From NCBI RefSeq assembly GCF_001544355.1, contig NZ_BCQI01000020.1:1-49663 (forward strand): DNA of 49,663 nt, given 5' to 3'. Position 1 is the first letter of the stretch. Each line of letters opens with the position of its first letter. The notes under the pieces are model-generated. The model was given only the letters and a program-made list of their open reading frames with translations, was not told the DNA's origin and made no database searches. The translations under genes and the position numbers were made by a program. The DNA is from Alicyclobacillus acidiphilus NBRC 100859. Its GTDB lineage: Bacteria; Bacillota; Bacilli; Alicyclobacillales; Alicyclobacillaceae. Below, piece by piece: positions 1-7,755 of the stretch.

Positions 1-12
1 GGAGGTGCAGGA

Positions 13-206
13 GCAAATAGGCGGCCCAGAGACGCTTATTTCGGTGAAATGGCCGGATCGAGGGAAAATAGGCGGCTCCCAGACGCCTATTTGCCTCCGC
101 CGCCCTCGAAATGGAGGGGGTGCAGCCATTTAAGCGGTCCTCGACCGCTTATTCCGTGCAAATGAGATGATTCGACACACTTAAGCGGCCAGGGGAGGCT
201 TATTTT
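13..206 (+). repeat. Four-hairpin intergenic element, copy 1 (forward)
   Basis: Four short inverted repeats follow each other: hairpin A 15-41, B 66-92, C 129-153 and D 181-205. Each stem is a variant of AAATAGGCGGC / GCCGCTTATTT with a 4-6 base loop. The linkers match those of the other copies: CGGTGAAATGGCCGGATCGA between A and B, CTCGAAATGGAG between B and C, and ATTCGACACAC before D. Stem C reads GCGGT/ACCGC instead of GCGGC/GCCGC, a compensated change. Nothing here encodes a plausible protein. The family is not one I recognise. Confidence 0.85.
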
Positions 207-252
207 CCGCTACCGCTACCGTCACCACTACCATCACTACCATCACCGCTGC
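207..252. repeat. Imperfect short tandem repeat beside element copy 1
   Basis: Degenerate repeats of the type ACCATCACT/ACCGCT directly follow hairpin D. Similar but unrelated simple repeats abut other copies of the element. No gene is visible from here to the promoter near 409. Confidence 0.6.
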
Positions 253-408
253 TCCGATTCGTGTCCACTGAGAACTGTTCCTCTTTCATTTCTACCAAAC
301 GATGACTCTGCATAGCGCTTGCATAGAAGAATACAGCCTATCTCTGTACTCCCTTATGAATCGAAAAAGAAGATGCTCTTACAATCCCACCCTACACCCC
401 CGCGGCGC

Positions 409-438
409 TGGACACGACACTGATCAGTGTCCTATGAT
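409..438 (+). promoter_or_regulatory. Promoter with embedded palindrome for the ArsR-type gene
   Basis: A -35-like TGGACA (409-414) and a -10-like TATGAT (433-438) are 18 bp apart. The perfect 14-bp palindrome ACACTGATCAGTGT (417-430) fills the spacer, about 60 bp before the likely start codon. A dyad between -35 and -10 is the usual position for an autoregulating ArsR-family repressor, so it is a good operator candidate. The regulator-site pairing is inferred. Confidence 0.55.
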
Positions 439-492
439 AAATCATACGTCAATGGGCATTGTTCAAACCGTGGCAGTAAAGGGGGCGTGATT

Positions 493-819
493 TTGAGTCA
501 TACAAAACCCGCGAGGGATGTGTATGAGGCGATTGCCGACCCGACGCGACGGGAATTGCTCCGACTCTTGGCGGATGTGGATGAATCGCCTCTTCACGAT
601 TTAACAGTTCACTTTCAAATGGGGCGAACAGCGGTTTCGAAGCACTTGGCCGTGTTGAAAGAGGCTGGACTAGTGCTGGATCGGAAGGTTGGCAGGGAAA
701 CAAGGTACAAGCTCAATGCTGAGCCGCTCCGAGAAATTCAAGATTGGGTGGCTTTCTACAGCAAGTTTTGGAATTGCAAAATGGCGCGGTTAAACCAACT
801 GCTGCAAGAGGAAGAGTAG
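493..819 (+). CDS. ArsR-family helix-turn-helix transcriptional regulator
   Basis: This encodes about 108 residues, the usual size for an ArsR/SmtB winged-helix repressor. The N-terminal part (ADPTRRELLRLL) and the recognition helix region (GRTAVSKHLAVLKEAGLV), followed by a wing (DRKVGRETRYKL), are typical of the metal-independent SdpR-like subgroup; no CxC metal-sensing motif is present. The TTG at 493 is preferred because AAAGGGGG (478-485) lies 7 bases upstream; the GTG at 487 is too close to it. The ydeI-like gene follows after 54 bp on the same strand, and such regulators often sit beside YdeI or SRPBCC genes. It probably represses its own promoter through the palindrome at 417-430. The true signal is unknown. 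Confidence 0.85.
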   Translation: MSHTKPARDVYEAIADPTRRELLRLLADVDESPLHDLTVHFQMGRTAVSKHLAVLKEAGLVLDRKVGRETRYKLNAEPLREIQDWVAFYSKFWNCKMARLNQLLQEEE

Positions 820-873
820 TTTTTTATTCGATCCCGTGTGGACGGCTGATGAACAGTGGAAGAGGGGTTTTCC

Positions 874-1470
874 GTGGAGACGGATCGCAGACTGAATCCG
901 AAGGTTGATGATTTTTTAAGAAAGTCTAAAAAGTGGAAAGAAGAATATGAGAAGCTGCGGCAGATTGTTCTGGATTGTGGGTTGACGGAAGAATACAAGT
1001 GGATGCATCCATGTTATACATTCGAGAACAAGAACATCGTTTTGATACATGGTTTTAAAGAATATTGCGCGCTTTTGTTTCACAAGGGCGCTTTGTTGAA
1101 AGATCCCTATGGAATCCTCATTCAACAGACGGAAAATGTGCAGGCGGCGCGTCAGATTCGTTTCACGCATGTGCAAGAAATTATCGATATGGAACCCATG
1201 TTGAAAGTCTACATTGAGGAAGCGATTGAAGTTGAAAGATCCGGTTTGGAAATCCAGTACAAAAAGAACACAGACTACGCTATTCCAGAAGAGTTGCACC
1301 ACAAATTCGATGAAATCCCCGGCTTGAAGACTGCCTTTGAAGCCTTGACGCCGGGACGGCAGCGAGCCTACATTCTTTACTTTTCGCAACCGAAACAGCC
1401 CAAGACTCGAGTGTCGAGGGTTGAAAAATACGTAAAGCAAATTCTTGATGGAAAGGGACTCAATGATTAG
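874..1470 (+). CDS. YdeI/OmdA-like protein (DUF1801 family)
   Basis: This roughly 198-residue protein resembles Bacillus YdeI: an N-terminal DUF1801-like domain (with the WMHPCYTFENKN stretch around residue 50), then a C-terminal YdeI/OmpD-associated helical region containing LTPGRQRAYILYF, a well-conserved segment of that family. No signal peptide or membrane segment is seen, so it should be cytosolic. The biochemical role of the family is not established. The GTG at 874 is preferred because AGAGGGG (861-867) sits 6 bases before it; an in-frame GTG at 856 lacks a ribosome-binding site. It is probably cotranscribed with the upstream ArsR-type regulator. Confidence 0.8.
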   Translation: METDRRLNPKVDDFLRKSKKWKEEYEKLRQIVLDCGLTEEYKWMHPCYTFENKNIVLIHGFKEYCALLFHKGALLKDPYGILIQQTENVQAARQIRFTHVQEIIDMEPMLKVYIEEAIEVERSGLEIQYKKNTDYAIPEELHHKFDEIPGLKTAFEALTPGRQRAYILYFSQPKQPKTRVSRVEKYVKQILDGKGLND

Positions 1471-1613
1471 ATCGAGGCTCAAAAACAGGCGTGGACCACG
1501 AAATGGACAGGATGCCGAACACCGCCATGGAACTTCGCTTGTTTGGTGGTGAGAGGCAGGGGCTGGACGCCCCTCCTACTCGATGAGAACAGTTCTGTGC
1601 GAACAGGAACGGG

Positions 1614-2858
1614 TCAGTCCACTTTGTTCGACAGGGTGAAAATCGGACGCAGTCGAACGCCGACTAAGCTGCCGATGAATCCAAAAACTGCCCAAGCCCA
1701 TCCATGCAGGCTGAATGACGCAATTCCGTCAAAATATGCCCCGATGTTGCAGCCAAAGGCGATGCGTGCCCCGTAACCCATCATGATGCCGCCGATGATG
1801 ACGGCGATCGTCATCCGAGTGGGAATACGCCGAAAATACGGTTTTGGAAAACGACCAGACATCGATGCGGCCAACAGCGCGCCCAAGATAATGCTGACAT
1901 CCAATGCCATCGTCGAATTGGCGAAGACATTGGCGTGAAGCGCGTGGGCGTTTGTAGGCGTCTGCCAATATCCCCAATGAGTCACGGGAATGCCGACAGC
2001 CTGTGCGATTTTTGCGCCCACGAGCGCAAAGGCAAAGGTTACGCCCCACGCGTTGCCGGTGATCATCAAAACCACTGCGTTGCCGATGGCCAGGATGACG
2101 CTTCCGGCCAGCAGTGACCAAGGGCCTTTGAACACTCTCCGCCAGCCGAGTCCATCGCCGCTCGCGAGAATCGACTTTACATTGCCGTTTCTGCGGCGTT
2201 CCCACAGCAATGTGCCAAAGAACACAATCGCTAGGAGCAGCAGGTTGAACAGAAAGCCGCCGGCCGCGCCAAACGTTTGGATGAAGGAGATAGGCTGCAA
2301 CTGCCAAGTGGACTGCCACCAGCCAAAGTTCCAACTGCCTAGCACCGATCCGACGATAAAACCAAGGATGGTGAGTGCGCCGCGAACATCTCCACCGCCG
2401 GAGTGAAACAAGGTGCCTGACGCGCAGCCGTCGGCGACTTGCATACCTAAGCCAAACAAGAACGAGCCAGCGAAGACGGACAAACCGACTGGATCGACGG
2501 ATCCCGTCACGGGGTGCCCGAAAATATGTCCACGCAACAGGAGTGGAAGAAACAGAATGTTGGCAATGAAAAACATCACCATATGCGATCGCAGTCCTGC
2601 GCCGCGCCGCGCAACAATGAAATTCCGCCAAGCGCTGGTGAATCCGTAGCGAGCTTGGTACAGCGTGATGCCAAGAATGCCGCCAACCAAAAAGAGCAAG
2701 GCTTGGAGCCAAGAGATGGAAAAGCCAATATACAAAGTACCGACGAGAAACAGGATGATTGCGAATACGAGAAGCCCCTTGTTGGAACCGCGGCGTTCGT
2801 TCACGGATTTCGCCGTTGTCGGTCCGTCAAGGTTGACCACGTGATTGGATACTGCCAA
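1614..2858 (-). CDS. YeeE/YedE family sulfur-compound transporter
   Basis: This is a polytopic membrane protein of about 414 residues with roughly ten hydrophobic segments. Two glycine-rich repeats carry the conserved cysteine motifs of the YeeE/YedE (TsuA, thiosulfate uptake) family: DGCASGT in the middle and FGCNIGAYF near the C-terminus. In characterised members these cysteines relay thiosulfate through the membrane; the substrate here is inferred. The TTG at 2858 is favoured because AGGGGAGG lies 8 bases upstream, whereas the in-frame GTG at 2867 overlaps that site. The gene stands alone, without a TusA- or rhodanese-type partner. A promoter is visible upstream. Confidence 0.82.
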   Translation of the reverse strand: MAVSNHVVNLDGPTTAKSVNERRGSNKGLLVFAIILFLVGTLYIGFSISWLQALLFLVGGILGITLYQARYGFTSAWRNFIVARRGAGLRSHMVMFFIANILFLPLLLRGHIFGHPVTGSVDPVGLSVFAGSFLFGLGMQVADGCASGTLFHSGGGDVRGALTILGFIVGSVLGSWNFGWWQSTWQLQPISFIQTFGAAGGFLFNLLLLAIVFFGTLLWERRRNGNVKSILASGDGLGWRRVFKGPWSLLAGSVILAIGNAVVLMITGNAWGVTFAFALVGAKIAQAVGIPVTHWGYWQTPTNAHALHANVFANSTMALDVSIILGALLAASMSGRFPKPYFRRIPTRMTIAVIIGGIMMGYGARIAFGCNIGAYFDGIASFSLHGWAWAVFGFIGSLVGVRLRPIFTLSNKVD

Positions 2859-2884
2859 AACGTTCACCTCCCCTAACGAACGTC

Positions 2885-2913
2885 ATCTTACAATAAGTAA
2901 GCAATCTAATCAA
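2885..2913 (-). promoter_or_regulatory. Sigma-A-type promoter of the YeeE/YedE gene
   Basis: On the minus strand, TTGATT (2908-2913) and TAAGAT (2885-2890) are separated by 17 bp, a good vegetative promoter. The inverted repeat CTTAC-N5-GTAAG overlaps the -10 side and could bind a regulator. Confidence 0.5.
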
Positions 2914-2956
2914 GTTTAATAATACCGGAATTGTCGGAATTGACCGTTGACGCGAA

Positions 2957-2985
2957 ATCGCCTTGGCGTGAGCAGCCAAGGCGAT
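2957..2985. terminator. Stem-loop between the YeeE and ABC-F genes
   Basis: A perfect 11-bp stem (ATCGCCTTGGC / GCCAAGGCGAT) with a 7-base loop lies just past the stop of the ABC-F gene. No good T-run follows, so it is a weak or RNA-stabilising terminator. Confidence 0.45.
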
Positions 2986-3019
2986 CGAAGTGTCTTGCGG
3001 GGGGCTGCGCGTCATTCGC

Positions 3020-4660
3020 TCAATGACCGGGGGCGATTCGCTTGCTTCGCGCTTCGTCATACCCGCCGAGATACGTTGTCGCAAGGCCGTCTTCCAGCCA
3101 AACCGTGACGTTGCAGACGCGGTTGAGAAAGTGCCGATCATGCGAGACGACCACCAAGGTGCCGTCATAGTCGTCCAGGGCGTCCTCCAAGGCTTCACGC
3201 GAGTCGATATCCAGGTGGTTCGTCGGTTCGTCGAGCAAGAGCAGGTTGACGTCCTGCTGCATCAGTTGTGCCATGCGCAACCGCATCCGTTCGCCGCCGC
3301 TGAGAGACGCATACGATTTGAACACGTCCTCACCGTAGAACAGAAACTTCGCCAGAATGTTGCGCGCCTGTTCTTCGCTGACCGCGACTTCGCTTCGAAA
3401 CATGCCGATCACGCTGGTTCGCAGGGGCTCATCCAGCGCCTGCTGGGACAAGTAGCCGGCGCGAACGGACGAACCCAATCGCACCTCGCCTTCGTCCGGC
3501 TGCAGTTCTCCGATCATCAGCTTCAACACCGTCGATTTGCCAGCGCCGTTGTGGCCGACGATACCCACGCGATTGCCCCAGCGCACTCGCAAATGGACAT
3601 CCATGAGCACGATCCGCTCCCCGAACCGTTTGCCGACACCATGCATCGTCACCACGTCCTGCCCGCTGCGCTCTCCTACCTCAAACCGCGCAGCCATACG
3701 CGCACGCTCCAACACGGGTCTGTCGAGTTTCGCGATCCGATCCATCGCCCGCTGCATATTGGTAGCCCTCCGATGCAGTCCAGCGTTTGGCGGATGGGCA
3801 CGGTTCGCCCATTCACGCAGCCGTTTGATGGCTTTGCGCATCTGTTCCAGCTTTTTCTGCTGCTCCTGATACGCGTGAAATTCGGCGAGCAGTCGCGCTT
3901 CGCGTTGCCGCATCGCACTCGTGTAGTTGCCGTGGTACACTTCCAGCTTGCCAGCATCGAGATCGAACACTTTTGTTGCGACCCGATTCAAAAATTGCCG
4001 ATCATGCGAAACCACCAGCAGCGCCCCACGATAATTGGCCAGAAACGTCTCGAGCCACTCAATGGCGTCGAGATCGAGATGGTTCGTCGGTTCGTCCAGC
4101 AGCAACAGATCCGGTTCGCGCATCAACAGTGCCGCCAGCTCGACTTTGGATCGCTCACCACCGCTCAGCGACACGCACGCGGTGTCCAGCATCGCCTCGG
4201 CAATGCCCAGGCCGCCAGCCGTGGACCGAATTTTCGCGTCCACCTGATAGCCGCCGGCTTCCTCATAGCGTTGCTGCAGCGTCGCGTACTTGGCCAACAG
4301 TCGGTCGAGTTCCCCCGATTCCGCCGCTGGATCGGCCATCTGCGCTTCAACGCGCTCCATCTGCCGCTCGATCTCGCCGATGTCCGCAAACGCCCTCTTC
4401 AATCGCTGCCACACCGTCAAATCCGCGTCATACGCTGGCAGTTGCTGCAGATAACCGATTTCGATGCCGCGTTTCACAGCGACCGTTCCGCCGTCCGGCT
4501 TGCGCTCTCCGGTCAACACCCGCAATAGGGTCGATTTGCCGCAGCCGTTCGGGCCGATGAGTGCGACGCGATCGCGATGGTGAATCTCCAACGAAACGTC
4601 CTCAAACAGCGGCTCTTTGTAAAAAGCCACCCGTACATGTTGTGCCGAACAGTAGATCAT
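3020..4660 (-). CDS. ABC-F family ATPase (ribosome-protection type)
   Basis: This soluble protein of about 546 residues has two ABC ATPase domains and no membrane segment, as in ABC-F proteins that act at the ribosomal E site (VmlR, Vga, Msr, EttA groups). Domain 1 has Walker A GPNGCGKST (K42), signature LSGGERSK and Walker B LLLLDEPTNHLDLD. Domain 2 has GHNGAGKST, LSGGERMR and LLLLDEPTNHLDID. Between them is a charged helical linker (P-site tRNA interaction motif region), of the kind that determines drug specificity. The start at 4660 is set by AAGGAG 9 bases upstream. Expression appears attenuator-controlled through the leader peptide and terminator upstream, which supports an antibiotic-response role. 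Which drug class, if any, cannot be read from sequence. Confidence 0.88.
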   Translation of the reverse strand: MIYCSAQHVRVAFYKEPLFEDVSLEIHHRDRVALIGPNGCGKSTLLRVLTGERKPDGGTVAVKRGIEIGYLQQLPAYDADLTVWQRLKRAFADIGEIERQMERVEAQMADPAAESGELDRLLAKYATLQQRYEEAGGYQVDAKIRSTAGGLGIAEAMLDTACVSLSGGERSKVELAALLMREPDLLLLDEPTNHLDLDAIEWLETFLANYRGALLVVSHDRQFLNRVATKVFDLDAGKLEVYHGNYTSAMRQREARLLAEFHAYQEQQKKLEQMRKAIKRLREWANRAHPPNAGLHRRATNMQRAMDRIAKLDRPVLERARMAARFEVGERSGQDVVTMHGVGKRFGERIVLMDVHLRVRWGNRVGIVGHNGAGKSTVLKLMIGELQPDEGEVRLGSSVRAGYLSQQALDEPLRTSVIGMFRSEVAVSEEQARNILAKFLFYGEDVFKSYASLSGGERMRLRMAQLMQQDVNLLLLDEPTNHLDIDSREALEDALDDYDGTLVVVSHDRHFLNRVCNVTVWLEDGLATTYLGGYDEARSKRIAPGH

Positions 4661-4691
4661 GTTCACGCGCTCCTTGAGCGCCCGCATAAAC

Positions 4692-4722
4692 AAAAAGACT
4701 GTGGGCGTAAGCTCCCACAGTC
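4692..4722 (-). terminator. Rho-independent terminator in the ABC-F leader (attenuator)
   Basis: Reading the minus strand, GACTGTGGG and CCCACAGTC form a perfect 9-bp stem with an 8-base loop, followed at once by TTTTTG. It lies about 35 bases before the ABC-F start codon and after the leader reading frame. A terminator at this place matches the transcription attenuators known for Bacillus and Listeria ABC-F genes. Confidence 0.78.
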
Positions 4723-4762
4723 CATTCAAGTCCGATATCCGCTTGGACGAAGGAAGGCCTGC

Positions 4763-4888
4763 TTATGCCGAGACGCCGATTGTATGATGAAAATTGGACA
4801 AAGCTATCCCGTTCAAGCTGACCGTGCCCAATTTCACGTGGCGTTCACACATGCACCACGCATCAAACAACCTTGCGCTCGTAAGCAT
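4763..4888 (-). CDS. Leader peptide upstream of the ABC-F gene
   Basis: A 41-residue reading frame starting MLTSARLFDAWC begins 5 bases after the strong ribosome-binding site GGAGGAGGTGAAGG and ends with TAA about 40 bases before the terminator hairpin. It lies between the promoter and the attenuator. Its likely role is to place a translating ribosome on the leader: a drug-stalled ribosome would change RNA folding and relieve termination before the ABC-F gene. The peptide sequence is not one I recognise. The mechanism is inferred from known ABC-F and erm leaders. Confidence 0.6.
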   Translation of the reverse strand: MLTSARLFDAWCMCERHVKLGTVSLNGIALSNFHHTIGVSA

Positions 4889-4921
4889 TCCTTCACCTCC
4901 TCCACAAGTTCAATTGTCCCC

Positions 4922-4950
4922 ATTGTATGCGCTCAGTCTCGGCAGCGCAA
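4922..4950 (-). promoter_or_regulatory. Promoter of the ABC-F leader transcript
   Basis: On the minus strand, TTGCGC (4945-4950) and TACAAT (4922-4927) are separated by exactly 17 bp. Transcription would begin near 4914, giving a leader of roughly 250 nt with the peptide and attenuator. Confidence 0.65.
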
Positions 4951-5144
4951 GACCCGTGTATCGTCGTCCCCGCCGCATGACGCTGTAACATCGAACTTTC
5001 ACCGCTGTCCGCCCATTGCCGGACGACAAAGTGTCGGAGGATGCCGTAACATAGTCTCTATGAGAATCGCATGTGCAGAGAGCTTCCATGTGTGACGCAA
5101 CGGGTGCGAAGTGACTGAGGTGTTCGCTGGAGGCAAACGTTCTC

Positions 5145-5249
5145 ATGCCCAATCCAGGAATCGAAGATCCGATGATTGGAAACAAGCACGCAGCTGGCAA
5201 ATATCCCTGTTACAGCGACGGGCTGCAAGTTTGGCCTTACTGGAGATAA
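5145..5249 (+). CDS. Possible small protein, 34 residues
   Basis: An ATG frame starting MPNPGIEDPMIG and ending VWPYWR follows GGAGG by 11 bases. It is rich in aromatic, Gly and Pro residues and has one Cys. It lies in an otherwise gene-free stretch between the ABC-F promoter and repeat element copy 2. I do not recognise it, and chance occurrence is quite possible. Confidence 0.25.
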   Translation: MPNPGIEDPMIGNKHAAGKYPCYSDGLQVWPYWR

Positions 5250-5271
5250 GACGTTCCAATGGGACGGAGAA

Positions 5272-5334
5272 GGAAGCGGAGGAAGCGGAGGAAGCGGAGG
5301 AAGCGGAGGAAGCGGAGGAAGCGGAGGAAGCGGA
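5272..5334. repeat. Seven perfect copies of a 9-bp tandem repeat
   Basis: The unit GGAAGCGGA is repeated seven times without error, about 50 bp from hairpin D of element copy 2. The length (a multiple of three) keeps any frame open and produces artificial Gly-Ser or Glu-Ala repeats; I do not regard it as coding. Confidence 0.9.
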
Positions 5335-5384
5335 GGGTCGCCTGCGCGATCGCGCTGCCGGCCGGGCGATGGGGCGACCGACGC

Positions 5385-5578
5385 GAATAAGCGGCGCTAG
5401 GCCGCTTAAGTGTGTCGAATCGTCTAAGTTGCGACGAATAAGCGGCGCGCAGCCGCTTAAGTGACTGACGCCGCGCCATTCTAAGCGTAACGGAGGCAAA
5501 TAAGCGTCTTTGGGCCGCCTATTTGCTTTTGGTCCGGCCATTTTGCCGAAATTGGCGTCTGAGAGCCGCTTATTTGCC
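5385..5578 (-). repeat. Four-hairpin intergenic element, copy 2 (reverse)
   Basis: In reverse order, hairpins D (5386-5410), C (5436-5461), B (5498-5524) and a degenerate A (5549-5575) are joined by the family linkers, including TGTGTCGAAT after D and the complement of CGGCAAAATGGCCGGACC between B and A. The motif GCGCGATCGCGC stands 31 bp before hairpin D. It lies between the ABC-F gene's promoter side and arsB, with no gene inside. Confidence 0.85.
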
Positions 5579-5613
5579 TGTCACCTTCGACAGCCATCGA
5601 CAGCGGGGCGTCA

Positions 5614-5739
5614 CCCGCGCGATCACGCTACCGTAAGGGAAGATTTGTCCGCTATGTCTCGGGAGTCGCGTGCCCGCCCGCGCGATCACGCCGACGTAAG
5701 GGAAGATTTGTCCGTTATGTCGCGGAAGTCGCCTCGCCG
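5614..5739. repeat. Two copies of a 63-bp direct repeat
   Basis: Copies start at 5614 and 5677. Each begins with CCCGCGCGATCACG and contains GTAAGGGAAGATTTGTCC followed by a C/T-variable TATGTC segment. A GC-rich run of short CCCTTGCGTGCC-like repeats continues to about 5790. The function is unknown. Confidence 0.75.
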
Positions 5740-5818
5740 CCCTTCGCGCCCTTGCGTGCCCTTCGTGCCCTTGCGTGCCCGCCCGCACCTTCGCCGCAAG
5801 GCTGCAACACGTTCAGAT

Positions 5819-5824
5819 TATAAT
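5819..5824 (+). promoter_or_regulatory. -10 box before arsB
   Basis: A perfect TATAAT lies 22 bases before the arsB start codon. No convincing -35 is present at 16-18 bp, so the promoter may be activator-dependent or of extended type. Confidence 0.4.
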
Positions 5825-5846
5825 CCACCGTTGAAGGAGCCTCAGC

Positions 5847-7139
5847 ATGGTTTACTTGGCTGTAACGTTGTTCATCGTCACATTGGTGTTTGTCATTTGG
5901 CAACCGAGGGGCTTGTCCATTGGCTGGAGTGCGATTGGCGGCGCCGTTCTGGCTCTGGTTTTCCACGTCGTGTCGTTTCACGATGTCATTTCCGTCACGA
6001 AGATCGTCTGGGATGCGACGCTCGCATTCGTAGGGATCATCATTACGTCGACCATTCTCGACAAGACAGGGTTCTTCGAGTGGGCTGCGTTGAAGATGGC
6101 GCGGGCGGCGAATGGAGACGGGCGCAGGGTGTTTCTGTTTGTCATTTTGTTAGGGGCGATGGTTTCCGCCTTTTTCGCGAATGATGGTGCTGCCTTGATT
6201 CTGACACCGATTGTGTTGGAGAAGGTCAAGTTGTTGAAGTTTGACATGAAGAAGATGATTCCGTTTATCATGGCGTCCGGATTCGTTGCCGATACCACTT
6301 CGTTGCCGCTGATCGTAAGCAATCTGGTCAACATCGTGTCGGCGGACTACTTTCATGTCGGTTTTCTAACGTACTTGGCGCATATGGTCGTGCCTGATCT
6401 GTTTTCGCTCGGCGCCAGTATGCTCATGCTGTATCTGTTTTTCCGAAGAGACATTCCGGAGAGATACAATCCGAACGATTTGTCCGATCCGTCGAGAGCC
6501 ATCGTCCATCACGGCATGTTTAGGGCTTCCTGGGCGATCCTTGCGGTTCTTCTGGTTGGCTACATATTGACCGAATTGTTGCATATTCCGGTGTCGTCGG
6601 TGGTGGGTGTCATTGCGATCGTGTTTCTTATCGTCGGCAGCCGGACGCGGGTGATTCGACCGTGGAACGTGATCAAGGAAGCTCCGTGGGCAATCGTGGT
6701 CTTCTCGATTGGCATGTATGTGGTGGTCTACGGACTTCGGAATGCGGGATTAACGACGCTTCTCGGTCATGTGATTGAAGGGGCGGCGCATGACGGGTTG
6801 TTTGCCGGAACCATGGCAATGGGCTTCCTTGCGGCGATCCTCTCAAGCGTCATGAACAACCTGCCGACGGTGATGATCGATGCGCTTGCGATCCACTCGA
6901 CGACGGAGACTGCCGCAACGCAGCATGTCTTGGCTTACGCGAATGTGATCGGCTGTGATCTGGGACCGAAAATGACGCCGATTGGTTCGCTGGCAACACT
7001 GCTTTGGCTGCACGTTCTTGGGAAGAAGGGTATCACGATTTCGTGGGGGCGCTATTTTCGAACTGGGATCGTGTTGACGATTCCGACGTTGTTCGTGACG
7101 TTGTCTGGGTTGTATGTGTGGAGCGTCGTGATTGGATGA
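5847..7139 (+). CDS. arsB: ArsB-type arsenite efflux permease
   Basis: This 430-residue, highly hydrophobic protein has the length and about twelve membrane segments of ArsB, the proton-coupled arsenite/antimonite exporter. Supporting stretches are the N-terminal WQPRG segment, DATLAFVGIIITSTILDKTGFFEW, FFANDGAALILTP and the C-terminal region with CDLGPKMTPIGSLATLLWLH. The ATG at 5847 is preceded by AAGGAG at good spacing. No arsR or arsC is adjacent; the ArsR-type gene at 493 is more than 5 kb away and lacks metal-site cysteines. The arsenite substrate is inferred from family membership; related NhaD-type exchangers are the main alternative. Confidence 0.85.
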   Translation: MVYLAVTLFIVTLVFVIWQPRGLSIGWSAIGGAVLALVFHVVSFHDVISVTKIVWDATLAFVGIIITSTILDKTGFFEWAALKMARAANGDGRRVFLFVILLGAMVSAFFANDGAALILTPIVLEKVKLLKFDMKKMIPFIMASGFVADTTSLPLIVSNLVNIVSADYFHVGFLTYLAHMVVPDLFSLGASMLMLYLFFRRDIPERYNPNDLSDPSRAIVHHGMFRASWAILAVLLVGYILTELLHIPVSSVVGVIAIVFLIVGSRTRVIRPWNVIKEAPWAIVVFSIGMYVVVYGLRNAGLTTLLGHVIEGAAHDGLFAGTMAMGFLAAILSSVMNNLPTVMIDALAIHSTTETAATQHVLAYANVIGCDLGPKMTPIGSLATLLWLHVLGKKGITISWGRYFRTGIVLTIPTLFVTLSGLYVWSVVIG

Positions 7140-7224
7140 CTGGGAGGTACGCATGTGGAAGACGAGGGTATTCAGGTGATCACAACCCGTGTCAATAGTG
7201 TATCGTTCGAACGGCGCACGGTGG

Positions 7225-7755
7225 TCAACTCCCTGCGCCGTCATGGAGCGATTCATTTGAGTCGGCGCGTTTCATGAGATAGAAGAACCTGACCCAGGTG
7301 GATTGAACCAAAAGATAAATCACGAACGAGACTTGCAGTTTATAGCCATGATCATAATGGAAAATGCCGATCTTCACTGCAGCCCATTCGCAGCATGTCG
7401 AGATGAGCGCGGAGCACAGAATGTATATGGGAGAGAACTTGGGCTTTACATGGAAACGGTCGTAGACATAAAAAAACAAGTAACTGATGGGCCCGTACAT
7501 CCAGTACGAAATGAAGTCCATGATTTGGAACTGAGATGTGTCGTTGACATCGTAAAAGCTGACCGGCATCACGCTGATGACGTGATCGAAAAGGAACCCA
7601 CAGGTCACGCCGCACATGAAGAAGACGATGGAGAGCTTGCGCGAGAAGCGGCGCGGGAGCAGGTAGATCAATACCAGCCCGACGCAGAGCCCAATCATCA
7701 CGGTCCATTCGTTTTGATTGAATTGAGTATCGTACACTTTCACGGGCTCGTTCAT
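7225..7755 (-). CDS. Small integral membrane protein (CBO0543-like)
   Basis: This 176-residue protein has about five hydrophobic segments, with charged residues clustered at the loops (RRFSRK, DRFHVKPKF). It resembles the uncharacterised CBO0543-type membrane proteins of spore formers, though this rests on general pattern only. Its ATG overlaps the TGA of the upstream gene by four bases (ATGA at 7752-7755), so the two are translationally coupled. No catalytic motif is visible. Function unknown. Confidence 0.6.
   Translation of the reverse strand: MNEPVKVYDTQFNQNEWTVMIGLCVGLVLIYLLPRRFSRKLSIVFFMCGVTCGFLFDHVISVMPVSFYDVNDTSQFQIMDFISYWMYGPISYLFFYVYDRFHVKPKFSPIYILCSALISTCCEWAAVKIGIFHYDHGYKLQVSFVIYLLVQSTWVRFFYLMKRADSNESLHDGAGS

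Noticed and set aside
856-873. Upstream GTG start for the YdeI-like gene
   Set aside because: It has no ribosome-binding site, while AGAGGGG is well placed for the GTG at 874.
2990-4528. A 512-residue open frame on the plus strand
   Set aside because: It is antisense to the ABC-F gene, whose Walker and signature motifs are complete; its sequence is a His/Arg/Gln-rich shadow.
5111-5541. Open frames giving Glu-Ala or Gly-Ser repeats
   Set aside because: They come from the 9-bp tandem repeat, which is a multiple of three and stays open in every frame on both strands. No family features or conserved start are present.
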